64,000 nucleotides of DNA, from positions 486,342 through 550,341 of the forward strand of contig CAUYUJ010016893.1 in the NCBI GenBank assembly GCA_963575745.1. The letters run 5' to 3'. A model generated the notes under the pieces. That model was given only the letters and a program-made list of their open reading frames with translations. It made no database searches and was not told the DNA's origin. The stretch comes from Prorocentrum cordatum. Taxonomy: Eukaryota > Sar > Dinophyceae > Prorocentrales > Prorocentraceae. Positions 34,080 through 45,560 of this stretch are shown piece after piece (position 1 is the first letter of the stretch; each line of letters begins with the position of its first letter). Both the position numbers and the translations under genes were made by a program.

Positions 34080-34885
34080 AAACTCCTCCTCCTCCTCCTG
34101 CTCCTCCTCGTCCTCCTCCTCCTCCTCCTCATCATCATCATCCTCCGCTTCCTCCCCCCACTCCTAGCCCTTTCGATCAGGGTCGGCGGCACCGGCCGTC
34201 AGGCCTCTCCAATCCATACGGACTTCCGCACCTCGAAATCCATCCGTCTTGTGATTGCCCCTTGGCAGATCCAAGCCTCGAAAATCCATCGGAACGGCAT
34301 TTCAGATTTCACCCTTTGCCCTCCACCTGAAGAAGATGCCCGGGAAACTGCAGACTGGATCCGCCTGCCTCCAGAGGAGGCAGGTCCCGAAAGAACAGGG
34401 TGAAATGCAAAAGGGTGCGCGCCTGTTGCGCGTCCCCGTCAGCAGCGGCTGTCGCAGGGGACAGCACGCATGAATATTATGTGAGGGGTGGGACCCCGAA
34501 CTCGTGCCAACCGACCCGCACCCAGACAACGCGGTCATTGCCACCACCAGCGTCATAACCTTCCTCTGCTTGCAGTACAAAGCGGAGAAAGGAGGAGGAT
34601 GAGGAGGAGGAGGAGGAAAAGAAGGAGAAGGAGGATGAGGATGAGGAGGAAGAGGAGGAGGAGGAGGAGGAGGAGGAGGAGGCGGGGGAGAAGGAGGACG
34701 GGGGGCGCGCGCCCACGTTGACGCAGAAGTTGCGGTCAAGCCTCTTGAAGAAGAGGTCACACCGCTGGTACTCGTCGCCTTGGACAGCCTCCCTGCTCCT
34801 TCAACTCCTCGGCGTTCCTCCTTTGCCTCCTCCTCCTCCTCCTCCTCCTCCTCCTGCGCCTCCTCCTCCTCTTCGACCTTCCTCA
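34080..34885. repeat. Scattered CCT and GGA tracts
   Basis: CCT run at 34,085-34,135, GGA/GAA purine block at 34,588-34,690, CCT runs at 34,825-34,880. A phrase ACTTCCGCACCTCGAAA occurs twice (34,068 and 34,221). No gene recognised between them. Confidence 0.85.
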
Positions 34886-34889
34886 TTCC

Positions 34890-35650
34890 GTTAGCCTCCA
34901 TGTTCATGCTCCTCCTACACTCCCCTCTCATCCCTTTCCCTCCCCTCCTAAGTACTCCGCCTCTTCCTCCTCCTCCGTCTCGTTCAGCGCGCGCGATCTG
35001 GATCCCACATGGTCTATTATCAAAGCTTGAAACTGAGCACACACGTTGATAGGGCCAGAAGAGAACTGACTAGGAACTGCGACATGATTATGCGCGCCCA
35101 GCCCCAGGCATCTAACGGCTGGACAAAACAAACAACACTGGCCTGGTTTTACCAGAGTTGGGCCTGTGGAGGCTGCTGTCGGGTCCTGGGATGGTCGAAA
35201 CGCAACTCAGGATGAAAAGCAAGCCTGCCCCACGGAGAAGTGCGCGGGGCCACGTCCCAAAAAGTCAGACCGCAAGACGCTTGGGACTGCGTGCTCGTCA
35301 TTGTCACCGCCTGGCTGTGCGAGGGCTTCAGCATAAGAGAGCTCAAGTCTACCCGAGTGGTGCGTATGAGGGGCCAAACTTCATCATGACCCCGAGTGAT
35401 CAGTGCAGGGCGTGGTCCAGGATAGCTACAGGTTCGCGCCTCCCGTTCGTGTACTAAGGTTTGCTGGATGGCACTTCCATTCTGCTGTCCAGGATCAGCT
35501 GTTGCCAAATGTATGCGCTGTTCAGCACTACCGTGGCAAAAGTGTATCGGATCGGTTGCAAGGACTTGCTTCCGAGACCGCGCACGGAGGGTACCAAACA
35601 GGGCCCCAGTGGGACCACGCCAGTCCTGGATCATTCGGCTGCCCAAGCTC
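34890..35650. other. Unique sequence, nothing recognised
   Basis: Moderate GC. Short overlapping open frames without motifs. Confidence 0.4.
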
Positions 35651-35654
35651 CGCA

Positions 35655-35845
35655 GGAGGAGGAGAGGGAGGGACGAGGAGGATGATGAGGAGGCGGAGGG
35701 AGGAGGAGGAGAAGGGGGGAGCAGGGAGAGGAGGAGAATGAAGAGGAGGAGGAGGAGGAGGAGGGAGTAGGAGGAGGAGGACGAGGACGAGGAGGAGGAG
35801 GAGGAGGAGGAGGAGGAGGAGGAGGGAGTAGGAGTAGGAGTAGGA
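35655..35845. repeat. GGA/GAGTAG purine tract
   Basis: Degenerate GGA triplets ending in GGAGTA hexamers that lead into the satellite array. The same GGAGTA hexamers recur at every unit boundary of the array. Confidence 0.92.
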
Positions 35846-38640
35846 GTCAAGCTAGCCAGCTCGAGCGAGTCAAGCATGGCATGCCCAGTCCCACCCGCCC
35901 TCCCACAACATAAGAAGCAAAGCTGGCACAACTGGGGGCCGAAGTCACACCGGCCAGCCGGTTTGGTACAGCTGATGCGGCCGCGATGGCGGTTGCCGAC
36001 GGGAACTGGCGAGCGCGTGTTGAATGCCGCGCACGCATTGCCAGACGAGTCGAGAATGGCCCGGTACACCGCAGGAAGCCAGAGGTGGCCGGAGGAAGCC
36101 CGACGGTCTGACAGGACACCCCAAGGGGGCCCAGGAGGCCCCAAGAGGCAGGAGTAGTAGTACCAGTGGTAGTGGTGTTGGTAGTGGTAGTGGTAGTAGT
36201 AGTACCATGTCACCCCTTCGCGCGGGGTGTGCGCCGCGTCCCATTCCTGCCACGCATTTTGCGACGTGACGACAGCACGACCATGTTGACAAGAAAAACA
36301 AAAACTGTGTATTGTCTTTTGCAAATTAGAATGGGACGGATTGGATGGGCGGGCGCGGGGTGTGCGCCGCGTCCCATTCTTGCCATGCATTTTGCGACGT
36401 GGACGACAGGACGTCCATGCGACGGTGCCAATGACGGCGACGACTCTAGAAGGATTTGAGCATGCGCTCGCGGCGACGCGCGCGCATGTCGCCCGCGTGG
36501 TTTTTTTGCACAGGATTCGCGGCCTGGGTGCATGACAGAGCATCGCGAGTGCACCGCGCGATGACGTGAAATCGCTGGATTTGACCGAATTCTTAAGATT
36601 CCTATGGTTTTCCTATGATTTCAGCAAGAGAGCCCGGGCGGAAATTTGTACAATTTTTGTGAAAAAGCATTGGGTTTTTGATGTTTTTATGTTGAAATGC
36701 TTGCAAACACACGGTGTTCGGTAGGATTCTGACATGAACGCGCGCGTGTGCTCTTTGTGGTATTTTTTGCAATGGATTATCGCCGTGGACGACAGGACGT
36801 CCATGTCGAGAGGAAAAAATAAGAAAAATGTTGATTTTGTATTGTTTTTTACAGGTTAGGATGGGACCACCCGGATGTGGCCCCTATCTGCCGGCCTGAG
36901 GGGGGAGTAGGAGTATATTCTAATAAGGAATAAGGATAGGAGTAGGAGTAGGAGTAGGAGTCAAGCTAGCCAGCTCGAGCGAGTCAAGCATGGCATGCCC
37001 AGTCCCACCCGCCCTCCCACAACATAAGAAGCAAAGCTGGCACAACTGGGGGCCGAAGTCACACCGGCCAGCCGGTTTGGTACAGCTGATGCGGCCGCGA
37101 TGGCGGTTGCCGACGGGAACTGGCGAGCGCGTGTTGAATGCCGCGCACGCATTGCCAGACGAGTCGAGAATGGCCCGGTACACCGCAGGAAGCCAGAGGT
37201 GGCCGGAGGAAGCCCGACGGTCTGACAGGACACCCCAAAGCATTTTTGTGAAAAAGCATTGGGTTTTTGATGTTTTTATGTTGAAATGCTTGCAAACACA
37301 CGGTGTTCGGTAGGATTCTGACATGAACGCGCGAGTGTGCTCTTTGTGGTTTTTTTTTGCACAGGATTCGCGGCCTGGGTGCATGACAGAGCATCGCGAG
37401 TGCACCGCGCGATGACGCGAAATCGCTGGATTTGACAGAATTCTTAAGATTCCTATGGTTTTCCTATGATTTCAGCAAGAGAGCCCGGGCGGGAAATTTG
37501 TACAATTTTTGTGAAAAAGCATTGGGTTTTTGATGTTTTTATGTTGAAATGCTTGCAAACACAAGGTGTTCGGTAGGATTCTGACATGAACGCGCGCGTG
37601 TGCTCTTTGTGGTATTTTTTGCAATGGATTATCGCCGTGGACGACAGGACGTCCATGTCGAGAGGAAAAAATAAGAAAAATGTTGATTTTGTATTGTTTT
37701 TTACAGGTTAGGATGGGACCCCCCGGATGCGGCCCCTAATGGCCGGCCTGAGGGGGGAGTAGGAGTATATTCTAATAAGGAATAAGGATAGGATAGGAGT
37801 CAAGCTAGCCAGCTCGAGCGAGTCAAGCATGGCATGCCCAGTCCCACCCGCCCTCCCACAACATAAGAAGCAAAGCTGGCACAACTGGGGGCCGAAGTCA
37901 CACCGGCCAGCCGGTTTGGTACAGCTGATGCGGCCGCGATGGCGGTTGCCGACGGGAACTGGCGAGCGCGTGTTGAATGCCGCGCACGCATTGCCAGACG
38001 AGTCGAGAATGGCCCGGTACACCGCAGGAAGCCAGAGGTGGCCGGAGGAAGCCCGACGGTCTGACAGGACACCCCAAAGCATTTTTGTGAAAAAGCATTG
38101 GGTTTTTGATGTTTTTATGTTGAAATGCTTGCAAAAACACGGTATTCGGTAGGATTCTGACATGAACGCGCGAGTGTGCTCTTTGTATATTTGTTGCACA
38201 GGATTCGCGGCCTGGGTGCATGACAGAGCATCGCGAGTGCACCGCGCGATGACGCGAAATCGCTGGATTTGACAGAATTCTTCAGATTCCTATGGTTTTC
38301 CTATGATTTCAGCAAGAGAGCCCGGGCGGGAAATTTGTATATTTTTTGTGAAAAAAGCATTGGGTTCTTGATGTTTTTATGTTGAAATGCTTGCAAACAC
38401 ACGGTGTTCGGTAGGATTCTGACATGAACGCGCGCGTGTGCTCTTTGTGGTATTTTTTGCAATGGATTATCGCCGTGGACGACAGGACGTCCATGTCGAG
38501 AGGAAAAAATAAGAAAAATGTTGATTTTGTATTGTTTTTTACAGGTTAGGATGGGACCACCCGGATGCGGCCCCTAATGCCGGCCTGAGGGGGGAGTAGG
38601 AGTATATTCTAATAAGGAATAAGGATAGGAGTAGGAGTAG
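35846..38640. repeat. Three-unit satellite array (~839-bp unit)
   Basis: Units begin GTCAAGCTAGCCAGCTCGAG at 35,846, 36,960 and 37,799. Units 2 and 3 are about 840 bp. Unit 1 is about 1,114 bp because it carries a different middle (36,119-36,600) with its own duplicated GGTGTGCGCCGCGTCCCATT. The first ~275 bp of each unit appears identical in all three. A sub-repeat of about 110 bp starting near TTTTTGTGAAAAAGCATTGG occurs five times (36,655, 37,243, 37,508, 38,084, 38,346). The array is AT-richer than its surroundings. Confidence 0.93.
36920..37405 (-). CDS. Repeated Cys-rich open frame in satellite unit 2, uncertain gene
   Basis: A 161-codon minus-strand frame. It joins a segment HTRAFMSESYRTPCVCKHFN, encoded by the 110-bp sub-repeat, to a Cys-rich tail ending near CDFGPQLCQLCFLCCGRAGG. 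Unit 3 (37,708-38,199) carries a nearly identical frame of 163 codons, and unit 1 has only the tail, since its middle differs. Conservation alone is weak evidence, because the DNA itself is nearly identical and two other minus frames are conserved just as well. No domain is recognised. More likely satellite than gene. Confidence 0.15.
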   Translation of the reverse strand: MHSRCSVMHPGRESCAKKNHKEHTRAFMSESYRTPCVCKHFNIKTSKTQCFFTKMLWGVLSDRRASSGHLWLPAVYRAILDSSGNACAAFNTRSPVPVGNRHRGRISCTKPAGRCDFGPQLCQLCFLCCGRAGGTGHAMLDSLELASLTPTPTPTPILIPY

Positions 38641-39155
38641 GAGGAGGGAAGGAGGAGGAGGAGGAGGTAGGAGGAGGAGGAGAGGAGGAGGAGGGAGGAG
38701 GGAGGGGAGGAGGAGGAGGGGAGGAAGGGAGGAGGAGGAGGGAGGAGGAGGAGGTATCCGAGCACTCAGGCCCCAGCAAAAGAGCACGCAGGCCTGTACG
38801 GGAAGCCGACCCGCCCAAGTCTGCGCCCCGAGGAGCTCGCTGCACGGGAGGCGGGCCCCGCCCAGGACGGTGGCCGAGGTGCTCTCCTGGGCAGTGGCGG
38901 CGCAGGGTGGCGACCACGGCCGAGCATCTGCGAATGGGGCTGGGCACCCCGCGCAGGAGCGGCAACACGGCCCACTCCCCCCTCCTCCTCAATCTATTCC
39001 TTCCTCCTCCTCCTCCTCCTCCTCCTCTTCTCCTCCTCCTGCTTCTCTCCTCCTCCTCCTCCTCCTCCTCCTCCTCCTCCTCCTCCTCCTCCTCATTATC
39101 CTCCTCCTCCACCTCCTCCTCCTCCTCCACCTCCTCCTCCTGCTCCTCCGCGACC
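38641..39155. repeat. GGA tract and CCT tract flanking unique DNA
   Basis: GGAGG-rich run at 38,637-38,755 and CCT run at 39,000-39,155, with about 240 bp of GC-rich sequence between. The two tracts face each other as purine and pyrimidine blocks and could pair as a loose inverted repeat. Confidence 0.9.
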
Positions 39156-39159
39156 TCAC

Positions 39160-41110
39160 CCCGGCACTCCTCCCCCTTCCCCAGACGATGCACCTGTGCG
39201 CAGTTGGAGCCCTAACCCCAGCACGCCTTCACGAGCTGGGCGCCCGCTCGCTGCAAAAGTCGAGCCGGCTGGCCGGGCAAGTGGCCAGCCATGGTGCCCT
39301 CCTGCGTCGCCCGAGGAGCTGCCGAGGTCTCGCCTCTCTCGGCCACGCACATCAGGACACCCTCGCTCGCGCCGCGCTGGCAGAGACCGCTGGCGGCGCG
39401 CAGAGAGAGAGAGAGAGAGAGGGGGGAGGCACGAGGCTGCCTTCCTGAGGAGGCAAGGGGCATGTCAGAAGCCATAGTGCATTCCAGGACGCCTTCTCGG
39501 AAGCCTCCCATCCCTCCTGAGCCTTGGTAACTGCCCAGGTATCGCGATACCATGAGAGACGCTGAGCAAGCAGAAGAAGGGGGCTTTCTGGCCGCGGTGA
39601 GTCTCGGCAACGAATCGGTTCCCTGGCCTCGGTCCAAGGAGCGCCCTGAAAAAAACGTCGACGCTCCAGGCTGCTGGCCCAGGCCAGCCGGCCACCGGAA
39701 ATGGAAAGACGAAACTCACCCTTGCGCTTTGGAAGACAAAAAGACGCCCAACGTATATCCGCCACCGTGCCGCGAGGCACGAAGTGGAGTGTTCTCAAGT
39801 GCCTTCGGGTCCGTAGAGGACTGCACATGCTTCTTAAAAGCCCCGAGACCCCCATGCCCAGAAATTGAGGAATTGTTGAGCGCTCTCGGGGTTGGGGTCG
39901 TGACTTTTCCGTAAGACTCAGGTGTTCAAATGGCCCCAAGAAGAGGTCCTGGGCGCGAGGCGGAGATATGCCCATATACACCGCATGTGGAACCGACGTC
40001 GTGGGACTCCCGCGGGCGGTGGATTTGGATATACTCGGGCACGAGCGGCCCCGAATGTATCCATGTTCACCGCCCACCGAAGTCCCCGAAACCCGACTCC
40101 CAAGGCGATGGTAGTTATGGATACATCCCCGCCTCGGACTGGGGCTCTCTTTGGAGCCTCTTGAAGCCCAGGGGATCAGCCGAGGAAGCCAGCGTCACTG
40201 AACAAGCCCCTTTTGCTTGAACATGAGGTTCGCATACTCGCCTGTTCGGTATTGAGAGCTCCCGAAGCGTCCCGAGCGGCCCCTGGGACCAGCGATAGAG
40301 AGAGCCCAACTGGACCGAGGAAGCCCCCGAGCGGTCCTCAAGAGGGGCCGACCTCGAACCGCAATGCCGAACTCTCCGCCAAAATAGCCAAATAGGATCG
40401 CGAACAGAGACCGACGCGCGGCCCACTGAGCGCAGTTGTCTTCGGGCCGCGGACGGGCGTCGCATGGGGCTTCGAGGACAACGTATGGTGCAGCGCTGCC
40501 GCGTTCAATGTTGTACTCGGGGCCAGGGTTGGCTTGGTCCACGGCCTAGGCTCAGTGGTGCGGCGGGCCAAAAGCACTGGCGTTACACAAGAACTGCAAA
40601 AACATGCCGCCAACATGCAGAAAGGGCCCTTGACAAGAGTGACCGTTAATGCGCGGCTTCCGAAGGCCACGGAGGGGGAGGGCAAATCCACGCGCGCATG
40701 CCACTGCCGGGAAGATCCCTGAGGGCCCGCACCAAAAGTCACTTCGGCGAAGGGCCGCTCCTACGCATACTCGCATGGCTGAATCTTGCCGTCGCTCGAG
40801 GTCTCCCGAATCGCGGGACCTGGCCCAGTCGACCAGAGAATCGGAGCCGCGGGCTCAAGAGCTAAGCTGGCTGCCAACGAGCACGTGCGCCCAGGCGAGC
40901 TCTCGCCTCGGCCGCGCCGCGCTCCCGCCACCAGTACCCCCTTGCTGCTCCTGCTGCGCCTGAAACTGCTGCTAAGATAAGACTGCGGGATGAACAATCC
41001 AGGGACTGAGGCAATTCTGATGATACGCTGCGCTGGACACCCTGCCATGGAGTACCCTGTTCCTGGTGGCGCCAGGGGATCAGCCCAGTACCCGCAGGTC
41101 GATGTCCGCA
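39160..41110. other. Unique sequence, nothing recognised
   Basis: About 2 kb without a recognisable gene. A GA run lies at 39,402-39,422. Open frames up to 241 codons (minus 39,352-40,077) overlap others on both strands and show no motif. Confidence 0.35.
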
Positions 41111-41373
41111 GCTGTTCCCTTTGTGGGCCCCAGAAACGGCAGGGCCGTTTTTTCAACGTTTCCAAAAATGTCCATTGATTAATGGAAACGGCAAAAAAAC
41201 GGCGACGGGAAACGGCCAAAAAACGGCTCCAGGATTGGAACTGGAGCCAGAACCTGTAAAAAAACAGCGACGGAACCGGTAACAACAACGGCGTCGGAAC
41301 CGGTAAAAAAACGGCAGAACGGAACCGGTAAAAAAACGGCCCTGTCGTTTCCAGGGCCCGCTAAGGCTGTTCC
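41111..41373. mobile_element. 247-bp MITE with 8-bp target duplications
   Basis: The element is 41,119-41,365. Its terminal inverted repeats are 35 bp with about 30 matches (41,119-41,153 and 41,331-41,365), reading CTTTGTGGGCCCCAGAAACG and CTTAGCGGGCCCTGGAAACG inward. Identical 8-bp repeats, GCTGTTCC, flank it at 41,111-41,118 and 41,366-41,373. The interior holds about five degenerate units of ACGGNACCGGTAAAAAA type. Non-coding. An 8-bp duplication fits hAT-type transposition among others; the superfamily is inference. Confidence 0.88.
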
Positions 41374-42600
41374 TGCTCATCGCAGGTCCTCGCCCCTCCC
41401 GCCCACGACCTACCTCGCTTGGCGGGTCCGCCTGCAGAGGCAGGCGCTGCCCTCGCGGGCCGAGTCCCCCTGGCCTGCTCACGCACCCCGCGTGCCCCGC
41501 CCTGGTCGCCTTGCACCCGCGCGGCCCGTCTGCCTCCGCCGCCTGTGGGATCTGCCTCGCGCGCTGGGCGCCGGGCCTCCGCTGCCGCCAGCCATGGCCG
41601 CAGATCCACTGGCAGCGCCTGCTGTCCTGGCACGCCGCCCACGTGGACCCAGGCTGGCATCATGCTCGACGTGTGGCAGTACAGGCGCAGCCGCCGCACC
41701 AACGCCCAAACTCGCTGTCGGGCAGTGCGGGTTGGATGCGCACGGGTGGCCCACAAACTCTACAGCAGTCGGCGTGCGTGGCCCAGCAGTGGCAATGTGC
41801 CACTTCGTACAGGCCAGATGTGTGATGCCTCGCGCGAACAGGGATCCCACGAGTGGGCGTAGCCGAAGGGAACGAGGGAGGGCGAGCACATGGCAGCCTG
41901 GCCTTCGCTCACGTCTACCTCATCCCTCATCCCTCCTCCCTTGCCCCGCCATTCCTCGCTCCCTCCTCCCTCCCTCCTACGAGTCCTGTGCACCGTGCCC
42001 GCCCACTGGGAGGTCACTGGTCTCACTGGCGTCCCAGTCTTTAGCCCCTGCTTCGCTGGCACTCTCCTCCTCCCTCTGCCCCCCTCCCTCCCCCTAACGT
42101 CCCCGCGCCGTCCAAAGACCTAGACGGCATGCTTTTGGCTGCTTTCGGCCCCGGGGGGCCCCTACCCCCTGCGGGGCCAGCTCTGCTGGAAGCGCATGCG
42201 AGTGACATCCCGCCGTCCTTCTAGTAGAAACAGCACGTGCGCGTGACCCCCTCCCACAGTTACTCAGAAACGGCACGTGCGCGTGACCCTCGCCCGGGCC
42301 TCCCTGCCTGCGGGCTGCTGGCCGTGCGGGCCCCTCCCCGGGGCCCAGCCCCGCCCGAGCGGCCCCCGCGCCTCCGGAAGCCAGCAGGCTCCGGGTAGCC
42401 CGCGAAGTGCCGGCCAGGGTACAGCTCCAGGCCCTGGCGGTCTGCCCCCCGGCACGCAGGGAGGCGGGTCCACGGGCCAGCCCTCTGCGACGATCTGGGC
42501 GGTCTCTGTCCACTGGCGGTCTCTTCCTCGACTTCGGCCCTCGCGGGAGCCGCTTTCGGGCCCCGGGGCGATCGAAGGCAGGTCCAGAGCGACAAAACTA
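41374..42600. other. GC-rich unique sequence, nothing recognised
   Basis: A near-duplicate GAAAC(A/G)GCACGTGCGCGTGACCC occurs at 42,227 and 42,268. Open frames show no motif. Confidence 0.35.
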
Positions 42601-43610
42601 CTTCACGGAGACCGTGCTTTTTTCTTCCCCCGCCCCCCCCCCGTGACGTCCGTTACAGGGGGGTACAGGAGGGAGGGAGGGAGGGGCCAGTGAGCGCCAC
42701 AGCGTGCCTGTGAACACCAACGAATGCCTGTCAGCAGCACGGCATGCCTGTGAGCACCGTGCCACGCCTGCGGGGAACCGGCACCTCCCTCGGTACTGTT
42801 ACGGGGAGGGGAGCGAGCGGGAGGGCGACCCCCCGTCACGGACGTTACGGGTTCACAGAGTGAACAAGCATCTTCTCCGGCCGGGACCTCTGCAGGGGCA
42901 GCTGCGTGAAAAACCATGTCGGCGGACGCGAGGGGAGGGAAGGGTTCCTGAAGGTCGTCGACGCCGTGCTCCGGGCCCCTGGGGCCCACCTCGGGCGAAG
43001 GGGTCGTCGAACAAAACGGCTCGGTCCTGGGGAAGGCCCCGCGGTCCACAGCCAAAGTTCCGTGCTGTGGGAGCCCTGGTGAGGAGCGGAGCCCCGCTTC
43101 GGCCTCGGCAGCGCCTCGGCGGCACGAGGGGCGGGAGCGAGCGAGGAAGACAAGTGGAAGCCTCCAAGGAGCCTCGGGCCCCATGCGAAACCTGGGAGGA
43201 CCTCGTGGGCCCGCTTCCCTCGGGACCCATTCCCTTGGCCGCTCTGCTTCTGACCGCGCGGGCCATGGGAATCGGGTCGGCGGGCGCGGCGGCACCCCGC
43301 ACCGAGGGAGCGAGCTGCCGAGCACCTGGCATTCAGAGGCAGCCAGTTCTGCTCGGCTGCGCGCAAGAGTGACCCTGGGCAAAGACGGGCATTCAGTGCG
43401 TGGCTTGCCGACTGTTGCGTGCGATGCGACGCCATCGGCCCGCGCGCTCGGGTTTCTGCCCCACCGGCGCCCCCCCGAGACAACGTCCTAGCTCGGGTTC
43501 TCTGGCGGCCGTTGGGGACGATCTGGTCACCCCCAGGATGCCCTCGGCAGGGCGCCGCTGCTGGAACGCATCCCGAGGCAAGAACACCTGCAGGAACCAG
43601 CGAGCGCCCC
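42601..43610. other. GC-rich unique sequence with a small inverted repeat
   Basis: A near-palindromic pair, GTGACGTCCGTTAC (42,642-42,655) and GTCACGGACGTTAC (42,835-42,848), is flanked by C runs and encloses about 180 bp with repeated GCCTGTGA(G/A)CACC motifs resembling the linkers of the 10.3-10.8 kb array. No gene recognised. A minus-strand frame of 808 codons that crosses here is discussed among the rejected items. Confidence 0.45.
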
Positions 43611-43612
43611 CC

Positions 43613-44135
43613 CCCAAAGGAGGAGGAGGAGGAGGAGGAGGAGGAGGAGGAGGAGGAGGAGAGGCCCAAGAGCCGTGAGCAGAAGGCCACTCCTGCCGAG
43701 GGTCGTGCGGCCGCGCGACCTCCTCGGGAACCGCGTGCACTGCCCTTGCATGTGGTTGTGCCTCCTGCGCCCCGAAGAAGAAGGAGGAGGAGGAGGAGGA
43801 GGAGGAGGAGTGGAAGGGAGGAGGAGGAGGAGCAGGAGGAGGAGGGAGGGGAGGAGAGGAGTGAGGAGGAGGAGGAGGAGGAGGAGGAGGAGGTGGAGGA
43901 GGAGGAGGAGGAGGAGGAGGAGGAGAGGGGTGGGGTGGGGGAGGAGTAGAGGAAGGGAGGAGGAGGGGGGGGGGGGTGGGGGAGGAGGAAGAGGAAGGGG
44001 GGGGGGGTGGTGGAGGAGGGATAGGAGGAAGAGGAGGAGGAGGAGGTGAGGAGGAGTAGGAGGGGTGAGGAGGAAGAGGGAGGAGGATGAGGAGGAGGAG
44101 GAGGAGGAGGAGGAGGCCGCGCCAGAAGTATCGTG
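43613..44135. repeat. GGA triplet blocks with G runs
   Basis: GGA runs at 43,618-43,660 and 43,780-44,120. The second is interrupted by runs of 8-10 G. Purine-only for most of its length. Confidence 0.94.
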
Positions 44136-44790
44136 GTGCCCTTCCACGATGCCTCGGCGCGCTGCAGCGGGCACGAGCGGCGCCTGTGAGGTGCCTCGGC
44201 TGAGCTGCCCCTCGCCGAAGGGCGGCGTGCCGCACGGCGCAGAGGTCTCGAGGGGCGGGCGCCCTCGCCCCACGGGGTGCTCACTCTGCTGTCCGCCCCC
44301 GTCTGCCGAGGGCGCAGGGGCCGCAGGCGACCACAGCCACGTCGAGGACACGCCCTCGGGGAGGTCTTGCGCACGCCAACGGTCGTCAGGACACCGGAAG
44401 CAGCGCAGCCCCGGTTGTGGGACGTGGGCGTCCGGGACGACCGAATCGACCACAGCCACAAGCACAACATGCTCGTGTCGAGGCCGGTGAGCTCTCCCCT
44501 GAGGGGCCCTCCAGAAGACATCACTCCATCCTGGGTGTGATTCTTTGTGGAGCCCGGAGAGGAGATGAGGCCAGGACGTCGAGGTGAGAAGGAAGTGGTA
44601 TGAACTCCCAGAGATACCATGGCCGCGGCCATGACCGCCACCCCCCGAGGTCTCGGCGGCGAGGCCCGGGGGAGAGTGCGAAGCGGCGGGCCTTCTCGGA
44701 CTCGGGAGGCCTCGGGCCTTCTGCGAGGCTCCCGAAGCCTTCCCCGAAGACGCAGCAGACTCCTCGGACGGCCCCGCCGCCCTGTGACAA
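44136..44790. other. GC-rich unique sequence
   Basis: No recognised domain. Contains clustered GCC(C)TCGG/CCTCGGGG motifs. Confidence 0.35.
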
Positions 44791-44792
44791 GG

Positions 44793-45110
44793 CCTTCTCC
44801 TCCTCCTCCCCCTCCCTCCTCCTCTCTCCCCTCCCTCCTCTCCCCCTCCTCCTTCCTCCTCCTCCTCATCCTCCTCCCTCCTTCTCCTCCTCCTCCTCCT
44901 CCTCCTCTCCTCCTCCTCTCTCCTCCCCCCTCCTCCCTCCTCCTCCTCTCCCTCCTCCTCCTCCTCCTCCTCTCCTCCTCCTCCTCCTCCTCCTCCTCCT
45001 CCTCCTCCTCCTCCTCGTCCCCTCCTCCTCCTCCCCCTCCCTCCTCCCCCTCCCTCCTCCCTCCTCCCTCCTCCCTCCTCCCTCCTCCCTCCTCCCTCTC
45101 ACTTCCCCCC
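44793..45110. repeat. CCT tract
   Basis: About 315 bp of almost pure pyrimidine, ending in a CTCCTCC(CTCCTCC)n heptamer-like run at 45,050-45,095. Confidence 0.95.
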
Positions 45111-45299
45111 CGGGCGCGCCGCCGACAGCCAGCACCTGGACGCCCCCGCCTGCTCGGGTGCGCCCGCCCCGGGGGCAGGGGGTGTGCGGCGGGTGGCCGC
45201 GCTGCGCGCCGCACGCGCGCACGGACCCGCGGGGTGCGCCACCGCGGCGTCGGGGGGGGACATCGAGCCACGCGAGCGCCACCCGTGCTCGGGCGTCTT

Positions 45300-45560
45300 C
45301 CTGTCTGACGGGCAGCGGTAAGGGGGGGGGCCAGCCCAGGGGCAACGGTGAGGGGGGGGGCAGCTCAGGGGCAACGATAGGGGGGGGTCGACCAGCTTGG
45401 GGAGGGACCAGCTGAGGGCCGCGCAAGCGCCACCCCTTCCGCGGCAACTCGGGGCAGCCTACCATACCATCTTGTTGGCTCTTACGAGTCGACACTAATC
45501 GACACTAGTCGACGCTAGCCGATGCTAAACGAACTCTAACCGACGCTGATCGACGATGGA
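45300..45560. repeat. Two short tandem arrays (G-rich ~31-bp and TCGACNCTA decamer)
   Basis: Three units of about 31 bp around 45,308-45,395, each with AGGGGCAACG(G/A)T and a run of 7-8 G. Then, at about 45,488-45,560, six or seven degenerate decamers close to TCGACACTAG. Confidence 0.82.

Noticed and set aside
42845-45271. An 808-codon minus-strand open frame
   Set aside because: It runs through the CCT and GGA tracts as poly-Glu, poly-Arg, poly-Pro and poly-Ser, with GC-shadow sequence between. No motif was recognised.
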